From: Anaspis maculata
Taxonomy: Eukaryota > Arthropoda > Insecta > Coleoptera > Scraptiidae
Direction: 5' to 3'
NCBI GenBank assembly: GCA_949128115.1
Contig: OX421964.1
Span: 52,802,601-52,866,600, forward strand
Length of the DNA: 64,000 bases
Shown here one piece after another: positions 1-11,449 of the stretch. The notes under the pieces were generated by a model. It made no database searches, was not told where the DNA came from, and worked only from the letters and a program-made list of their open reading frames with translations. The stretch's first letter is position 1. Every line of letters begins with the position of its first letter. The translations under genes and the position numbers were made by a program.

Positions 1-888
1 GCGAAGACTACACACTTGTAAATTGTAGTTTGTATTTTTATGAAACGGGCCCCAGACCACAAATATAGATACTAACTTGAGAATATACCGGATACCGGGC
101 AAAAATATACCACGCCATAAATATGCCACGTAAAAATATATCATGGTGACGACTGAAAATATAGTAAATATGACAACCAGAAATACCGTGTGTTTACGAA
201 AACCGCACCAGCCCATAACTTTTTCACTAGAGGATAATATAGATTTGAAATTTTTATGGGGTATTTGAGATCACTTTTGCCATTTTTTGCATCCATCATG
301 AAGCTGATGCTCTTACTTCGGGAAATAACCGGAAGTGACATTAACTTTTGTTTTTCAAACGGAACACCTGTATATTTTTTGATATTCGGATAGAGTTCTT
401 TTTCATTGACACAGTGATGGTTTTGAAAATTCTCTTAGGTGAAAAATGACGATATTATAGCAGATTGAATATAACAGAAATTTATTAAATTATTGGTATC
501 AAAGGTGACTGCGACCACGAATAAAAATCTTATGGTTGAAAGTTTGTTATTGTTCATGTCAGGGAGCGTTGCCGGTTGATATCGACATAAACAATAAACA
601 AACTTCCAATTTTAGATTTTTATTTGTGGTCGCAGCCACCTTTGGTACCAATAATTTGATAAATTTGTTATATTCAATCTGCTATAAAATTGTTACTTTT
701 TCATCATAAAGAATTTTTAAGATCACCACTGTGTCAATACCGAAAGTGGAAATTGCTTCATGATCAACGCGCAAAAATAGCAAAAGTGGTCTCAAATACC
801 CCATAAAATTTCAAATCTATACGCGCCCATTGGACACTTGATTGATTAGTTATCTATAGTTAATTGTGCAACATAAATGTGTTTTCAG
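1..888. other. Intron upstream of the TTLL3 3' exons
   Basis: I see no coding exon here. The stretch ends in a typical acceptor (pyrimidine-rich, TTTTCAG at 883-888) directly in front of the first TTLL3 exon in the window, so it is read as intron sequence of that gene. Most of it is a single foldback repeat, annotated separately. The upstream exons must lie left of the window. Confidence 0.6.
239..820. repeat. Foldback element, arms about 280 bp
   Basis: The left arm starts ATAGATTTGAAA and the right arm ends TTTCAAATCTAT. Matching inverted segments continue inward, including the GACACAGTG segment, CAGATTGAATATAACA, and the GGTGACTGCGACCAC block paired with GTGGTCGCAGCCACC. The centre is near 560-590. 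No ORF and no clear target duplication is visible. It looks like a non-autonomous DNA transposon with long terminal inverted repeats sitting in a TTLL3 intron. Confidence 0.85.
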
Positions 889-1699
889 GGAATCTTACTT
901 GCGATTCAGCTCACAAACCTACAACCTACGTAAGCTGCACGAATCAATCCACTTGACGAACAATGCCGTACAAATCCGATACAAGAACACATCCTTGGAC
1001 AGTGCTCTACCAACCCACAACATGTGGGATTCCAATGAATTTCAAACATACTTATCAAACATCGGCTACCCGAACGTATTCAAACACGTCATCTACCCGG
1101 GAATGAGGAAAAATATCTGCGCAGCTATTCTGATGCATCAACATAAGATGATTTGTAGAAAAAACTCGTTCGAACTATATGGAGCAGATTTCATACTGAC
1201 AGAAGACTTCCAGCCTTGGTTGCTGGAGATTAACTCGAGTCCCGCTCTGCATCCTTCCACGCCAATTACAGCCAGGTTGTGCCCACGGGTCTTAGAGGAT
1301 GTCATCAAGGGTAGGGCATCACGTTTTCTGTTCCAAAATAAACAAAAAGTTTTGTTTTCAGTCATGATTGACCACGGAAGCAACCCCAAAGCAAGTACCG
1401 GGGGTTTCGAGCTGGCGTACAAAGAGAAACACACTGTCGTTCCGGTGCGCAACAGTTTGGAACTGTTTGGACATCCGCTCAGGAAAGACTACTTCTATAC
1501 CCCACCTGAATACAAAAAATCCGCGTCAGCGATCAAGGACAACAAAAACCAGAAGTGTTCGTCTCAAAAGGGCGACTGCCTACAAGATTTCGGCGTCGAA
1601 ATAAAAAACACGCTGAGGAACATTCTCAACATAATCCAAGACGGAAAAATTCACAGCGACATTAAAGACATGGGTTGCGGCTCGTTTGCCATATCATAA
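889..1699 (+). CDS. TTLL3: Tubulin monoglycylase TTLL3-type, C-terminal end (partial)
   Basis: This is the 3' end of a tubulin tyrosine ligase-like glycylase, an ATP-grasp enzyme that adds glycine to glutamate side chains of axonemal tubulin. Two exons are visible: 889-1310 and 1362-1699. The 51-bp intron between them is a multiple of three, so the frame runs through it. Splicing joins VIK to VMIDHG, as expected for TTLL3/8, whereas reading through adds 17 foreign residues. Family marks are the start RESYLRFSSQ, HESIHLTNN, the conserved NMW, CRKNSFELYGADF, and the nucleotide- and metal-binding FQPWLLEINSSPAL, followed by STPITARLCPRV. Only about 100 residues follow the catalytic core, shorter than the long vertebrate tail. 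The N-terminal half lies outside the window. TTLL8 is the alternative name within the same family. Confidence 0.92.
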
Positions 1700-1735
1700 A
1701 TCATATTAACACAAAGTTGGTTCATACTTCATTTT

Positions 1736-1741
1736 AATAAA
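1736..1741 (+). terminator. Poly(A) signal of TTLL3
   Basis: A perfect AATAAA lies 37 bases after the TTLL3 stop codon. It is followed within 100 bases by the convergent 3' end of ARGLU1, so the two transcripts probably end close together or overlap. Confidence 0.6.
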
Positions 1742-1922
1742 AACTTGCACAATGGGGTGGCCTTATTCTAAATTATATAGAGGCTTCTTGTATATACACG
1801 ATATATAAAAGGTTTTTAATTGCTGATGTAGTTCTTCAAAAAGATAAAACACGAACAATGATCTTTGAATATGTCTCTATAACTGTATCATCACTGAGGG
1901 CAGATGCACCAGCTGGCTGCTA

Positions 1923-4900
1923 CTAAAGAACCGGCTTCAGGGAGAACGACAGTTTCGGCCTGGAGTTGTTCTTCCCCAGGATCTTTTTCTGTTCCTCCTT
2001 GACGCGCTTATCGTGTTCTTTTCGCAACCGCTGCCTCTCTTCATCCATTTTTCTTTGTTCTTCCACCATAGCTAAACGTTCTTCCGCCTGTAAATTAAAT
2101 AACATTTCAGGATCAACGATAAAATAACAGGAATTCTGAAGTGAGTTTTTGTCTGAATACCCTGAATGCAAGGCATACAGAACGTGCAGATGTCAGGAGT
2201 ACAGTGGTACAATAATGCAATAACGTAGTATCAAACTTCGGTTCGGTACCAAACACGGGATCAGTACCTATTCATATTTTCTGTGGTTTGGTTCACTAGC
2301 AGGGATCACGCTTCACTAAGGCGGAAGCCACATTTCCAATTTTTGTTCTATCAAGACAGCTTGATTTTGCTGTCTTTTTTTACCCACTGCGCAAATACCG
2401 TAAGATCAAAAACTTTCCTCCTCTAGGCAGGCTGTGGTCTGGCCATTGGCAGACAAACCAGGCTGATTTTGGCGAGGCCACAGCCTGCCTAGAGGAGGAA
2501 AGTTTTTGATCATACGGTACTTGCTAGGCGCGACCACCCCTTTTGGTCCGTTGTTTGGGTTTTTATCCCTCTGGTAAATGGACATACTTATATCATGTTC
2601 ACAATGTTCAATCAGTTATATCATTTTGAATTGACCTTCCGATTTTTAAAGGTGGTGAAATTGATTGGGTCAGGTTTTCTCCAATACGTCTTTTACTGGA
2701 TTTTCAGAAAAATAGGTTGTGGCCATCGCTTCCCTTTAGAAAAAAGCGGACGATGACTTCAAAATGTGACATATTACTGAAAAAAAAAACATTAGGTGCT
2801 TTCCTTTCACAACCCAAACTAAGTATTCTGACCTAAGTTGTTAGTGGTATCTCACTTTCGCGCATGTGATTTCTCGGTTTTTCTCTCTAACTTAGATCAG
2901 ATCAGAGAGTTTTGTGGTAAAAGGAAAGGATCTACTGTGAATGAGATATAGGTAAAAACTTCTAGAAACTATCAGTGATTTTTTTGAAGTTTTTGTTCAA
3001 CCTAATAGGGTCCTTGCATGAATTTTATATTGAGACGATTACTTCATAAAATCATTCAATTGGTCCATCCTTCAAATGAAGATCAATTGGTCCATCCTTT
3101 AAATGAAGATCAATTGGTCCATCCTTTAAATGAAGATCAAAGTTTGAATTTTTTTTGCGCCAAAAACGCGGTCGCTTCTACAATGACCTTGTATGACCAC
3201 GATGACGTCAACCTGCGAGTTCTATTTTTCGTTTTGCATTTTTTTCTTTGCGAGGTTGCAGCCCTGCGCCCTGAAACCCCGCGAAAATTCAACACTTCGT
3301 TATTTTACAGACCCATTTCAATTTTGGAGCCGCGAGCAGCGCCGTCGCCCTTGCTCACGTGTCAGGGCCACTCCCAAGCTCGTACTGCGCGCTTTTCAAC
3401 CTGAATTGAGCGTCAGCCTCACAGACGTCTGAGACGGTGACAGTGAGATTATGTCAAACATTTAAAATTCGTAGTCGCAATCTGTTAGTGTAGAATCAAG
3501 TAGCCCCAGCCCGGGGCACGATGACGTCATCCCGTAGCTGACACATCGGTGCATGGAAGTTGCATGCCTAACAGTTTTTGTGTTTTAAATTTACTAGATA
3601 AAATAATATATTAAGATTTTCGAAAAACCGTTCAGTCTGTGGTGCTATTTGGCTAGTGGCGTTTATGAAGGAAAATAAATTTTAGAACTTTATAAATCGT
3701 ACATTTGAATAGAAGTTCAGTGCACACCCCGTGGTTGATAATTTTTACTGATCACTCTATCACAAACAGATCCCCAAAATTACTTCGATTAACTAAAATA
3801 GAGGGCAGCCGAAGTCCCACTCTTTGACCCCCCCCCCCCCCATATCTTCGATAATAAACTTCTTAATTTTTTTAAATATTTTTCTTACTACTAGGTAGCT
3901 GTGAAGTAGGCCGTGATTGACATGTTTAGAGGTCGTTAAGTCTTTTTTTTTACTACCAGCTGTGAAGTAGACCGTTAGTGACCTGCTTAGAGGTCGTGAA
4001 GTCATTTTTCACAACCAGTAGGCTGACTGGCATATTATTGACCTCCTGTCACCATTATAATAATTAATTATAAACCTCCTGTCACATTTCATATTCTTAA
4101 AAATCGTTACAAATCAGGATTTGATGTTAGCTAGTAGTAACAAAAATGGTATATAAACCACGATTGTAAACGCTATAATAGCATTCTTCACAACCTTGGT
4201 ATATAATATACTATTTTATCCAATCATACTGAATAATGCACGCATTATCATGTGCATACATGCCTGTATTTTTCAATAAGACTGAAGCATAGTATTCTAC
4301 TCGCGGATAATGGCTATTACTCATTCGGATGCTTTAGGACACTCGCCAAGGCTTGTGTCGGCAAACTGCATCCTCATGAGTAAAAAGCAATCATTACCCG
4401 CTTATTGAATAATATACTATTTTACACGACGGGGCGTAAAATGAATCGTTTTGGCCTCTTTTTTGGGCGTAAAGTAGCCCATTCGGACCGTGGGCCAAAA
4501 TCTGCTACTTTTTGCTTTTGCACCACTGTAGGTCCATTGAGTAAACCTACAGCGTACTGATTTTTGGAATTTTGGCTTAATGTTATGATGTCACAGTGAC
4601 AAGGTAGCCAAAATTGATCAAATCAGTACACTCCGTGTCAAAAGCTGTACGCTTTTTTTATGGGCAATGACCGTACGCACTCCTCGTAAGCTTTTATGCG
4701 AATTCTTTTATGCCCGCTCTATGAAAATTCGCAACAATCGCAACGCAGAGCGCAACGTTTCCGATTGGCTCGCAAGGTATTTGCAAAGCCATCGCAACGA
4801 CGCGAAAGGCTTGCGAGCCAATCAGAAACCTTGCTGCTTATTGCGTTGCGCAATTTCATAGAGCGGCCTTTAAGACTTTTCCGGCAGCATATCTAATGTG

Positions 4901-7900
4901 GCGGTGTTAGCGAGCTCAAAATGGCTTGTGACGCCATTTGTGGACTTAGCCTGAGATATTCAAATATGGAGATTCCTTTTTCAATTTTCCAAAATCATGC
5001 TCGACAATACGACGCGTTGATCTGTGACTCCTAGAAAATCGTTATTCAGCGACGTCTTCCGGATGCCGCAACAAGGGTGGAATCAGCCATATTTTCAAGG
5101 GATATGCACATCACCCAATATTATTTTGTTGGATATGGGTCTCCACCCTACGTCCATCCCGTGGCACAAACTACTTGTCTTGAGGACACGGGCGTTGTGC
5201 CACATATGACCACATATGGCGTGGTTGCCATATCTGCCGACGTAGGTCTCCTCATTTCCATCAAACGCACCAACAACAACTGTTGGTATACCAGCCAACG
5301 AGTGAGATTTTTGTACCGCTCTGAACATATCATTTCCTTCAGGGAACTGTGCGACTTCTTGAAGTAAAACTTCGTTTATTGTTTCAGTGACTCTATGTAC
5401 AGTTGCGGCCTCATAAAAGTTTACACCGATGACAATCGTGTGGCCATGCCCATTCAAAATTACGTCAAAACTGAATTAGCATGGCCACTCGATCGCCGTC
5501 GGTGTAAACTTTTATGAGGCCTCAACCTTACACAGTTGTGATATAATTTGTTCGTACGGTTTCGATAATCAAATAGGCGATGTCCAGTCGTCAGGACATC
5601 TCCAGGAGCTGAAATTTCCAGAATTCGCCTACTTGACAATTGCACCCGTACGAACAAATTATATCACAACTGCACCATTTCGCGCAAAATAATCTGGTAC
5701 AGCAAAAACACGGAGTATATTAGTTTCAATTGATTTTGGCTTGCTGTCGGCGTGACATTCAAGCCAAATCCCGAACAATAATACACTTCGTGTCAACATA
5801 AGGTCTGTTTATTTGTCCAGCTCTAACTTACTCTGGAGCAGACGTTGCCTAGCAACGACCAATCAGACAGCTCTATTTTCTGCTCTAAGCGCTCCAGAAT
5901 AAGTTAGAGCAGGACTAAGAAACAGACCTATAGTGTACCAGATTATCTTGCGTGAGATGATTCATGATAAAACTCTGCACGGAGTAGCTTTTGATACGTT
6001 ATGCTTGTCGGCTTCTGTGTCATACTGGCTGCCGCTTCCAAGCCCATGAAGAGCAGTCTGTATTTGCTGCATGGGCGTGAGAGTTTGGTTCCTGCCAGTT
6101 TCGTGCTGGAGCAGGTCCCAATCTTGTTTAAAATAAACCCAAGTTTTTTGGTGTTCATTCTGAAACGCCCGTGGTACTGTCAGGAGCACTGAATTACATA
6201 CATCAAAATTTTTGTATCTCCAAAAAAATGTGACAGCCATGAAGGGGCCCTTACGTAGTCATTTACCATGAAATGAGGAACCAAGCCCTTTATTCTATTA
6301 GGGCATAAGTGCAACGAAGCAAGACCTTGTCGCTTTTTTCACGAGAAAATAAATCAGAAAATGATGTTTGTGTGTGAAATAGCCCAAACTAACTGTCTAA
6401 ATTAAAATCATAGTTAGGAATACATTGGACACTGATAGAAGTAGAGCTACAAAACATCAAATTTGAGGGCAAAAAACATCATTATTTTCTTTATAAAACC
6501 GGTTTAAACACGTATCTATCAAAATTTTATACTTATTCTTGAAATCAGAAAATTTGATTTCGTTAGGAATGATACCAAACATGTCAAAAAAGGTGTTTAT
6601 CACGGTTTACCATACGACTTTGTGAAAAATCGCACCTCGGCCCCTACGCAGTCGTCTGGTACGCCACTGGCGCATTACACTTTCTGGAAACTTATTGCAT
6701 TGGGTTTCTCGGCCTTGAAAATATAAGGTCGAATGAAAAAAAGTATGAAAGAAGCAACGATTTAAAAAATGATAACTTCTTGTACCTTTGACCTCCCACA
6801 GAAAAAATGCCAAGCCTTGGACAGATGTATGTTGTTCTCCATCAAGTTTTGAAGGGATCCTCAAATTTTTAGTTCCTTAACTTATTCCGGGAAAACATGT
6901 TTTGCCTGGACTATAGACTTTCTCATACAGAGGCGGTTCCCTTTGCTCGCAGCTCGTGCGCAGGTCTTCATATAGACCAGTTCGAAAAATATTCGCGCGT
7001 TTGTAGCCAAGTGGGGATGCAACCAGGCATCACGCTGGCCCAATCAAGTTACCCTGCGCCTCGAATACCTTAGATGTATGAGAAACTCTATTGTGATTAC
7101 ACACTATCGCATCAACATAGAAACAATATATCTCAGGCCACTCAAATACACTTAAGCTGAAAGGCCTACAACTAACAAGTCATAAAACGCGAGCATAAGG
7201 GGAATTTTCACATTTGTTTATTAACCTTGTTAAGGCAGGATAAACTTACTAATTTTCGTTGTGCTTCTTCGATTTTCCTCTGATTTTCTTCCAGGATACG
7301 CTCCACCATTTCTTGCTTACGCTGCTCTTCTTCCTATAAAACATATCAAGAGTCAATGATCGTTCCATGCCTGAATATCTGGCCCTAGCTTCCAAGAATT
7401 CATTCTGAGTCAACACTTCAAATATTCTGACACATATTATTTGAAATGAAAACGCCTCACTCACGCCGCACTTGCGCGCCAAAGAAATGACTTTATGTTG
7501 CTATTGAAAAAAGAAAACAAACACAACACACATAATTCTGATCAAACTGTTGTGAGAAGTCCAATAATTTTTGTTGTTGATCAAAATTCTGTGTGCGACA
7601 GGGTGATTATATAGGTAAACGTTCACTGCTGGGCTAGGACCAGTTTGGTTGTTCAAATAATGATACAAATCCAGAGTCAAGTTCTTAAAAGTATAAAAGT
7701 GTATTTGTATATTATAAAAAAGAGTGGATAATACCTGAGCCGCGTCGTGCTGTCCTCTGCGAACTGAAGACCATTACGCCTTTATCACTTGGCTTTGCTC
7801 ACTTGAAGACCTTTAGCTTACATGCTATTGGCATATTAATTACATAACTTTTGGACAAAATGTAGACACACTCATCTACATTCTACCTAGAGTCAAGCAC

Positions 7901-8792
7901 TTTCCCTTTTTTTGTGTGTGGGGTGTGCAAAATGAAACAAGTCTTTTACAAAAGTCCGTTGGTTTTTATAAAGTCGGGAAGTGAAGGGGCCATGTCGATG
8001 TAAGAATCTGCATCACGCTTTCTTACACAAACATCTCTCCAGTTATAATCCAACAAATAGACGTTGTTTGCACAACATGAATCTATTCAGTTATATATGG
8101 ATAATATAATTAACAACAAAAAATATAACAGCAATAATTAATGATAAAAATGTAGGTTTACAAGTTTAGAAGTTGGCCGGCGGCCGAAATCTTATCCTTA
8201 CCTCTCTGCGCTTCTCTTCTTCCCTCTGCTTCTCCCGCCGCCTCTCCAGATCTTCCATCATCTGTTTTTCCATTATCCGCTTGGCTTCTTCCACACGCTT
8301 AGTCACTTCCTTCTCGATCTCGTCTTTGCGCTTCTCCAGCTCCTCCTCGACTCGTTTTTTGACCAGTTCTTCTATTCGTTTGGCCGTCTCCTCTTCGATC
8401 AGCCTTTGTTCGGCTTCTCTCTGCCTGCGTTGTCGTTCCATCTCGGCGAGGCGTTCAACCTCGTCCATTTTTCGGGAACGGCTCTTTTTGGACGTGTGCT
8501 TTTCGCATCTGGTCAAATCGATGGATGTATCACTGCTTGAGATGGACGAAATGGAATGCGAGCGTTTCCTACATAACAAAAGTAAAACGTATTCAATTCT
8601 GCACTAGAGCAGTACCGAGGTGGAAACTCACCTTGATTTGGAATTCTTCTCTTTGGACTTCTCTGAGATTTTGTAGCTTTTGCTGTGCGAAGTTGACCTT
8701 CTTTCCGACCTCTCCCTGGACTTACTCCGTTTGTGGTGCTTGCTCTTGTGGTGTTTTTTCGGTGATCTGCTTCGCGAACGCGACCGGCCCAT
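1923..8792 (-). CDS. ARGLU1: ARGLU1 (arginine/glutamate-rich protein 1), complete
   Basis: This nuclear splicing and Mediator-associated cofactor is 258 residues here (human protein 273). Coding exons on the minus strand are 8792-8632, 8568-8202, 7333-7250 and 2087-1923; all junctions are GT-AG and the phases add up to 777 nt including the stop. The N-terminus starts [13 protein letters not shown] and is an RS-rich basic region. The rest is a charged coiled coil with the family blocks [54 protein letters not shown], and the C-terminal signature SRPKLSFSL. The start is chosen because family members begin MGRSRSRS, although an in-frame ATG lies 57 bases upstream. Introns are 63, 868 and 5162 bp; the last is packed with foldback elements. 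Reading through the donor at 8201 gives about 12 extra residues and a stop, so retention of that intron would truncate the protein. Confidence 0.95.
2396..2519. repeat. Foldback MITE (TACCGTA ends)
   Basis: Arms of about 50 bp read TACCGTAAGATCAAAAACTT at the left and the near-perfect inverse at the right. The arm interior carries GGCAGGCTGTGGTCTGGCC. If the outermost TA pair is the target duplication, the element would be 2398-2517, in the manner of Tc1/mariner MITEs. It lies in the last ARGLU1 intron. A second element at 16585-16709 shares the GTAGGCTGTGGCCTGG-type core. Confidence 0.85.
3057..3137 (+). repeat. Three-copy 27-bp tandem repeat
   Basis: The unit CAATTGGTCCATCC followed by TTYAAATGAAGAT occurs three times head to tail with one varying base. 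It lies in the last ARGLU1 intron. A 128-residue frame spans it, but it has no other sign of coding and I do not call it a gene. Confidence 0.9.
4205..4425. repeat. Foldback repeat
   Basis: Inverted matches pair GCGGATAATG near 4313 with CATTACCCGC near 4400. An outer pair around ATATACTATTTTA is repeated at both ends as direct copies. Arms are imperfect, which suggests an old element. It lies in the last ARGLU1 intron. Confidence 0.6.
4551..4641. repeat. Short foldback, GTACTGATTT family
   Basis: The left arm GCGTACTGATTTTTGGAATT pairs with the right arm ending AAATCAGTACACTCC. Similar ends recur at 5707-5797 and near 14040, so this is a small family. Confidence 0.65.
4712..4868. repeat. 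Foldback MITE
   Basis: The left arm GCCCGCTCTATGAAAATTCG is matched by the right arm ending TTTCATAGAGCGGCC. Inner arms pair GATTGGCTCGCAAG with CTTGCGAGCCAATC. It contains only short frames and lies in the last ARGLU1 intron. Confidence 0.85.
5403..5525. repeat. Foldback MITE
   Basis: TTGCGGCCTCATAAAAGTTT at the left is inverted at the right as AAACTTTTATGAGGCCTCAA. Inner arms pair GTGGCCATGC with GCATGGCCAC. Arms are about 47 bp. Confidence 0.88.
5533..5672. repeat. Foldback MITE
   Basis: CAGTTGTGATATAATTTGTT is inverted perfectly at the right end, and the arm continues through CGTACGG. It begins only 8 bp after the preceding foldback, so two unrelated elements abut. Confidence 0.9.
5707..5797. 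repeat. Short foldback, GTACTGATTT family
   Basis: ACACGGAGTATATTAGTTTC pairs with the right end AATAATACACTTCGTGT, and ATTTTGGCTTG pairs with CAAGCCAAAT. It is related in sequence to 4551-4641. Confidence 0.65.
5799..5932. repeat. Foldback MITE
   Basis: ATAAGGTCTGTTTATTTGTC pairs with the right arm ending AAACAGACCTAT. Inner arms pair AGCTCTAACTTA with TAAGTTAGAGC. It is the last of the chain of foldbacks at 4551-5932 and is followed by a Harbinger transposase relic. Confidence 0.87.
5945..6240 (-). pseudogene. HARBI1/PIF-Harbinger transposase fragment
   Basis: The minus-strand frame contains PRAFQNEHQ, then [20 protein letters not shown], then [11 protein letters not shown]. This matches the order found in Harbinger nucleases: a hydrophobic LxxLxP...LTPxxQxxxALxxxxxGS helix followed by a VSxSTVxRxL turn. 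The DDE catalytic part is missing, the frame ends after about 92 codons, and the sequence continues in another frame, so this is a relic. PIF/Harbinger elements make TWA target duplications, as does the MITE family at 39392 and 41834, although I cannot tie this fragment to those copies. Confidence 0.6.
6912..7092. repeat. Element with 17-bp terminal inverted repeats
   Basis: ATAGACTTTCTCATACA at the left is matched by TGTATGAGAAACTCTAT at the right, with one mismatch. The interior pairs only weakly. It lies in the last ARGLU1 intron, about 160 bp from the third coding exon. Confidence 0.6.
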
Positions 8793-9154
8793 TCTGGTAC
8801 TGTTCAAAAACCTAGATGAAGGAAATTCACGCACTAAACATTCACTCACTTTTCGGCGTTATCAGAAACAATGAGAAACGCCAAAATGCTGGAAAATGCA
8901 GCTGGTTTATGGGAAAATGACGGACCTCTGACTTTTAACTTGGTGACAACAGTGCTGCCAACTACAGCCACTGAAACTTAATGATCACGACGGTGACGGG
9001 CAGTTACCGCGACAGCTCATAAGCGCGACATACTCCTACCGCTACACGTGGCAACGCTGCACGGCTGTCAAAAAGCAAAATGTCACATCTTGGAAACATA
9101 AGAGCGAAATGTGGACCTGTCAGTCTGATTCCCCCTGCACCCAAGGAGATTGCC
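8793..9154. other. ARGLU1 upstream region
   Basis: No other coding exon is recognised. The first 150 bases should hold the ARGLU1 5' untranslated region and promoter. I see no convincing TATA box, which is usual for a housekeeping gene. Confidence 0.4.
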
Positions 9155-10051
9155 TGCCAAGGCTGGTCGACGTTATGTTGTACTATAGGTTGCCTCATCC
9201 AGTTTATGAGTGACGACACAAGATACCCTCCGGGTACTTGATTTTGGCAGAAACTGATGTCGCTTTTTTCGTTTGACATTTCGGATCTTATTTCGACGGA
9301 AATCCACCAAATTTCTGAACTGGACGAGAAATGGTTGATGCACATTCAACGATTGGTGGTTTTTTGATGAATCGGGCATGCTTTTATCCACCAAAACACA
9401 ATTTGAACCGCCGAACTGTCAAGACCAAAAACAAGGCGATAACGTTATCACAAGGTGAAGCGGACCGCGCATTTGTCACCGGGTGGCTCATTGGTTAAGA
9501 ACCTGACTTTCAACAGGAAGATAATGGGATCGAACCGCAGCCGGGCCGAACTTTTTTTTCTTCAAAAACGCCCAAATTGTGATTTTTAAAATTAAATATG
9601 AGTTGGGCAACACTAATTTGAACTTTGTTTTCTCTTTCTAATTTTTAAAATCGCAATTTGGGTGTTTTTGAAGAAAAAAAAGTTCGGCACGGCTGCGGTT
9701 CGATCTCACTACCTCCCTGTTGAGAGTCAGGTTCTTAACCAATGAGCTACCCGGTGACAGATGCGCGGTCCGCTTCACCTCGTGATAACGTTATCGCCTT
9801 GTTTTTGGTCTTGACAGTTCGGCGGTTCAAATTGTGTTTTGGTGGATAAAAGCATGCCCGATTCATCTAAAAACCACCAATCGTTGAATGTGCATCAACC
9901 ATTTCTCGTCCAGTTCAGAAATTTGGTGGATCTCCGTCGAAATAAGATCCAAAATGTCAAACGAAAAAAGCGACATCAGTTTCAGCCAAAATCAAGTACC
10001 CGGAGGATATCTTGTGACGTCACTCATAAACTGGATGAGGCAACCTATAGG
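9155..10051. repeat. Foldback with a tRNA-like core in both arms
   Basis: Arms of about 410 bp (9180-9590 and 9640-10051) are close inverse copies. The left arm reads CTATAGGTTGCCTCATCCAG and the right arm ends in the inverse. Each arm carries a tRNA-like block: an A-box-like TAGCTCATTGGTTAAGA, a stem CCTGA..CAGG, and a T-loop-like GATCGAACC. This suggests two tRNA-derived repeats head to head. The end sequence CTGGTCGACGTTATGTTG (9162-9179) recurs inverted at 10880-10897, so further copies lie nearby. Short frames on opposite strands in the two arms are mirror images and do not indicate genes. Confidence 0.8.
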
Positions 10052-11014
10052 CGATTTACATTAGAAAAACGCCACCTGGTGTAGAGCTCGGTACTTGATC
10101 GTCGAGGACGTTTTTGCGAGGAAAACCTACTCCGACGTCTAGTAGCCTAGGTGGGCACTAGTGGATACCTGTAATACCCACGTATTGACATGGAAATTTG
10201 ACAAGTAGAATTAATCTGAAAAAGGGGTTTGCATTTGTGTCTCTTATTTCATGTTATGGTTAGCGAATTTAGCAGGTTTTTAGTAGATCTAGCTCCAGAG
10301 GTGCGCAGCTGAAAGACTACGCCCCCAGCAATGCACTACATTATTGCGATAAAAAAAGAAACCGTTTACGTCGCGAACACAGAGGTAGCTACGGCGAGCT
10401 TGTTCGAATGAAAAATGCGGATCTCCAGCTAAAGTCGAAGCAGGAAATCTTTAGAAAAAAGCGAGGAAAAAAAGGTAGGTGGTGGTTGACTCTGCACGGC
10501 CAGCCCGAGGTGATTTTTTCTTGGCTGGCAGGCTGGTCGACGGGCTTGTGTGTTTCCCTCCGTGCGGGTGTGACAGAGTCTGTTGCTCTTCCTTGGGCGG
10601 AAGCTATGGATGATTTAGAGAAAGGTCTGCGACGACGCTGGTCATCAACATGGGGCCCAATAACGAGCCTATGGGGTCCCAAGGGTTCACAGGAACGAAA
10701 GTTTGCTTGTAGCGTACTGCACAAGACAGCAAAGTGACAGTTTTGACATGCCACCAATTGACGTAACCACCGCCGTTGCCGGACGGCAACTTACACCAGT
10801 TCTAAAAATTAATGCCCTAAAACTTCCTCGACGAAACGGCCATTTTCCCCAATAAGGTCAATCGCCTATAGTACAACATAACGTCGACCAGCCTTGATTG
10901 CCTGCACCCTTTTGACCATTTGGCAATGCCGCATCGAAGTGTCAAAATGCACGTGCTCCACAACAATAGTGCAATTTTATGTTGGTGTCTATTATTATCG
11001 AACATCGAACAAGG
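10052..11014. other. Intergenic repeat debris
   Basis: The only recognisable item is an inverted partial copy of the 9155 element end at about 10864-10900. A 109-codon open frame at 10408-10737 has no family marks. No host exon is recognised. Confidence 0.4.
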
Positions 11015-11144
11015 AGAGAGCACTACAAAATACAAATATCTAGGAACAATAATTGAAGGGAACGGAAGACATGACAGAGAAGTGAGTGAAAGAATTGCTA
11101 TGGTGCGAAGAATATACAACTCCATGAGAAAAACATTTTTGAAG
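11015..11144 (+). pseudogene. Non-LTR retrotransposon RT fragment, upstream piece
   Basis: The plus frame reads TTKYKYLGTIIEGNGRHDRE and continues through ERIAMVRRIYNSMRKTFL. This is the post-catalytic KYLG segment of LINE reverse transcriptases of the RTE/CR1-like type. The homology stops at about 11144 and resumes at about 12998, which implies an insertion of about 1.85 kb. Confidence 0.7.
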
Positions 11145-11449
11145 TGAAACTTCTATTCTCGCGCCTAGATCACAACACACAACTAACGCAGAACCACACA
11201 TGGAAGTGAAATTGGTTCATAGCATTAGTGGTTGTAACGAACGCCTGTAACGTGGTCTTGTCTGACCTTGGGGTGACCAGCGTCGTCCCAGGAAATTGAA
11301 GAATAAGCTGTTACGGCGTTCGCGGCGTTTGGTTCTATTTTTTACCAACCGCCGACACTGGACTGCTCTTCGTGTTGTCGTACTGTTGGCCCGACAGGAA
11401 TGGTTCTCGACTTGGCTTGAATAGATTCGAGCGGATGTGATTTTTTGGC

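Noticed and set aside
1311..1361. Uninterrupted reading of the TTLL3 frame through this segment
   Set aside because: It has perfect GT-AG borders, an AT-rich 3' part and a length of 51 bp. Removing it restores the family sequence VIKVMIDHG, so it is an intron.
8173..8607. 144-codon frame on the plus strand opposite ARGLU1
   Set aside because: It is the antisense shadow of the Glu/Arg-rich ARGLU1 exon, and its Ser/Leu-rich composition is explained by that.
10389..10757. Overlapping frames of 109 and 122 codons on opposite strands
   Set aside because: No recognisable domain, no splice context, and located between repeats.
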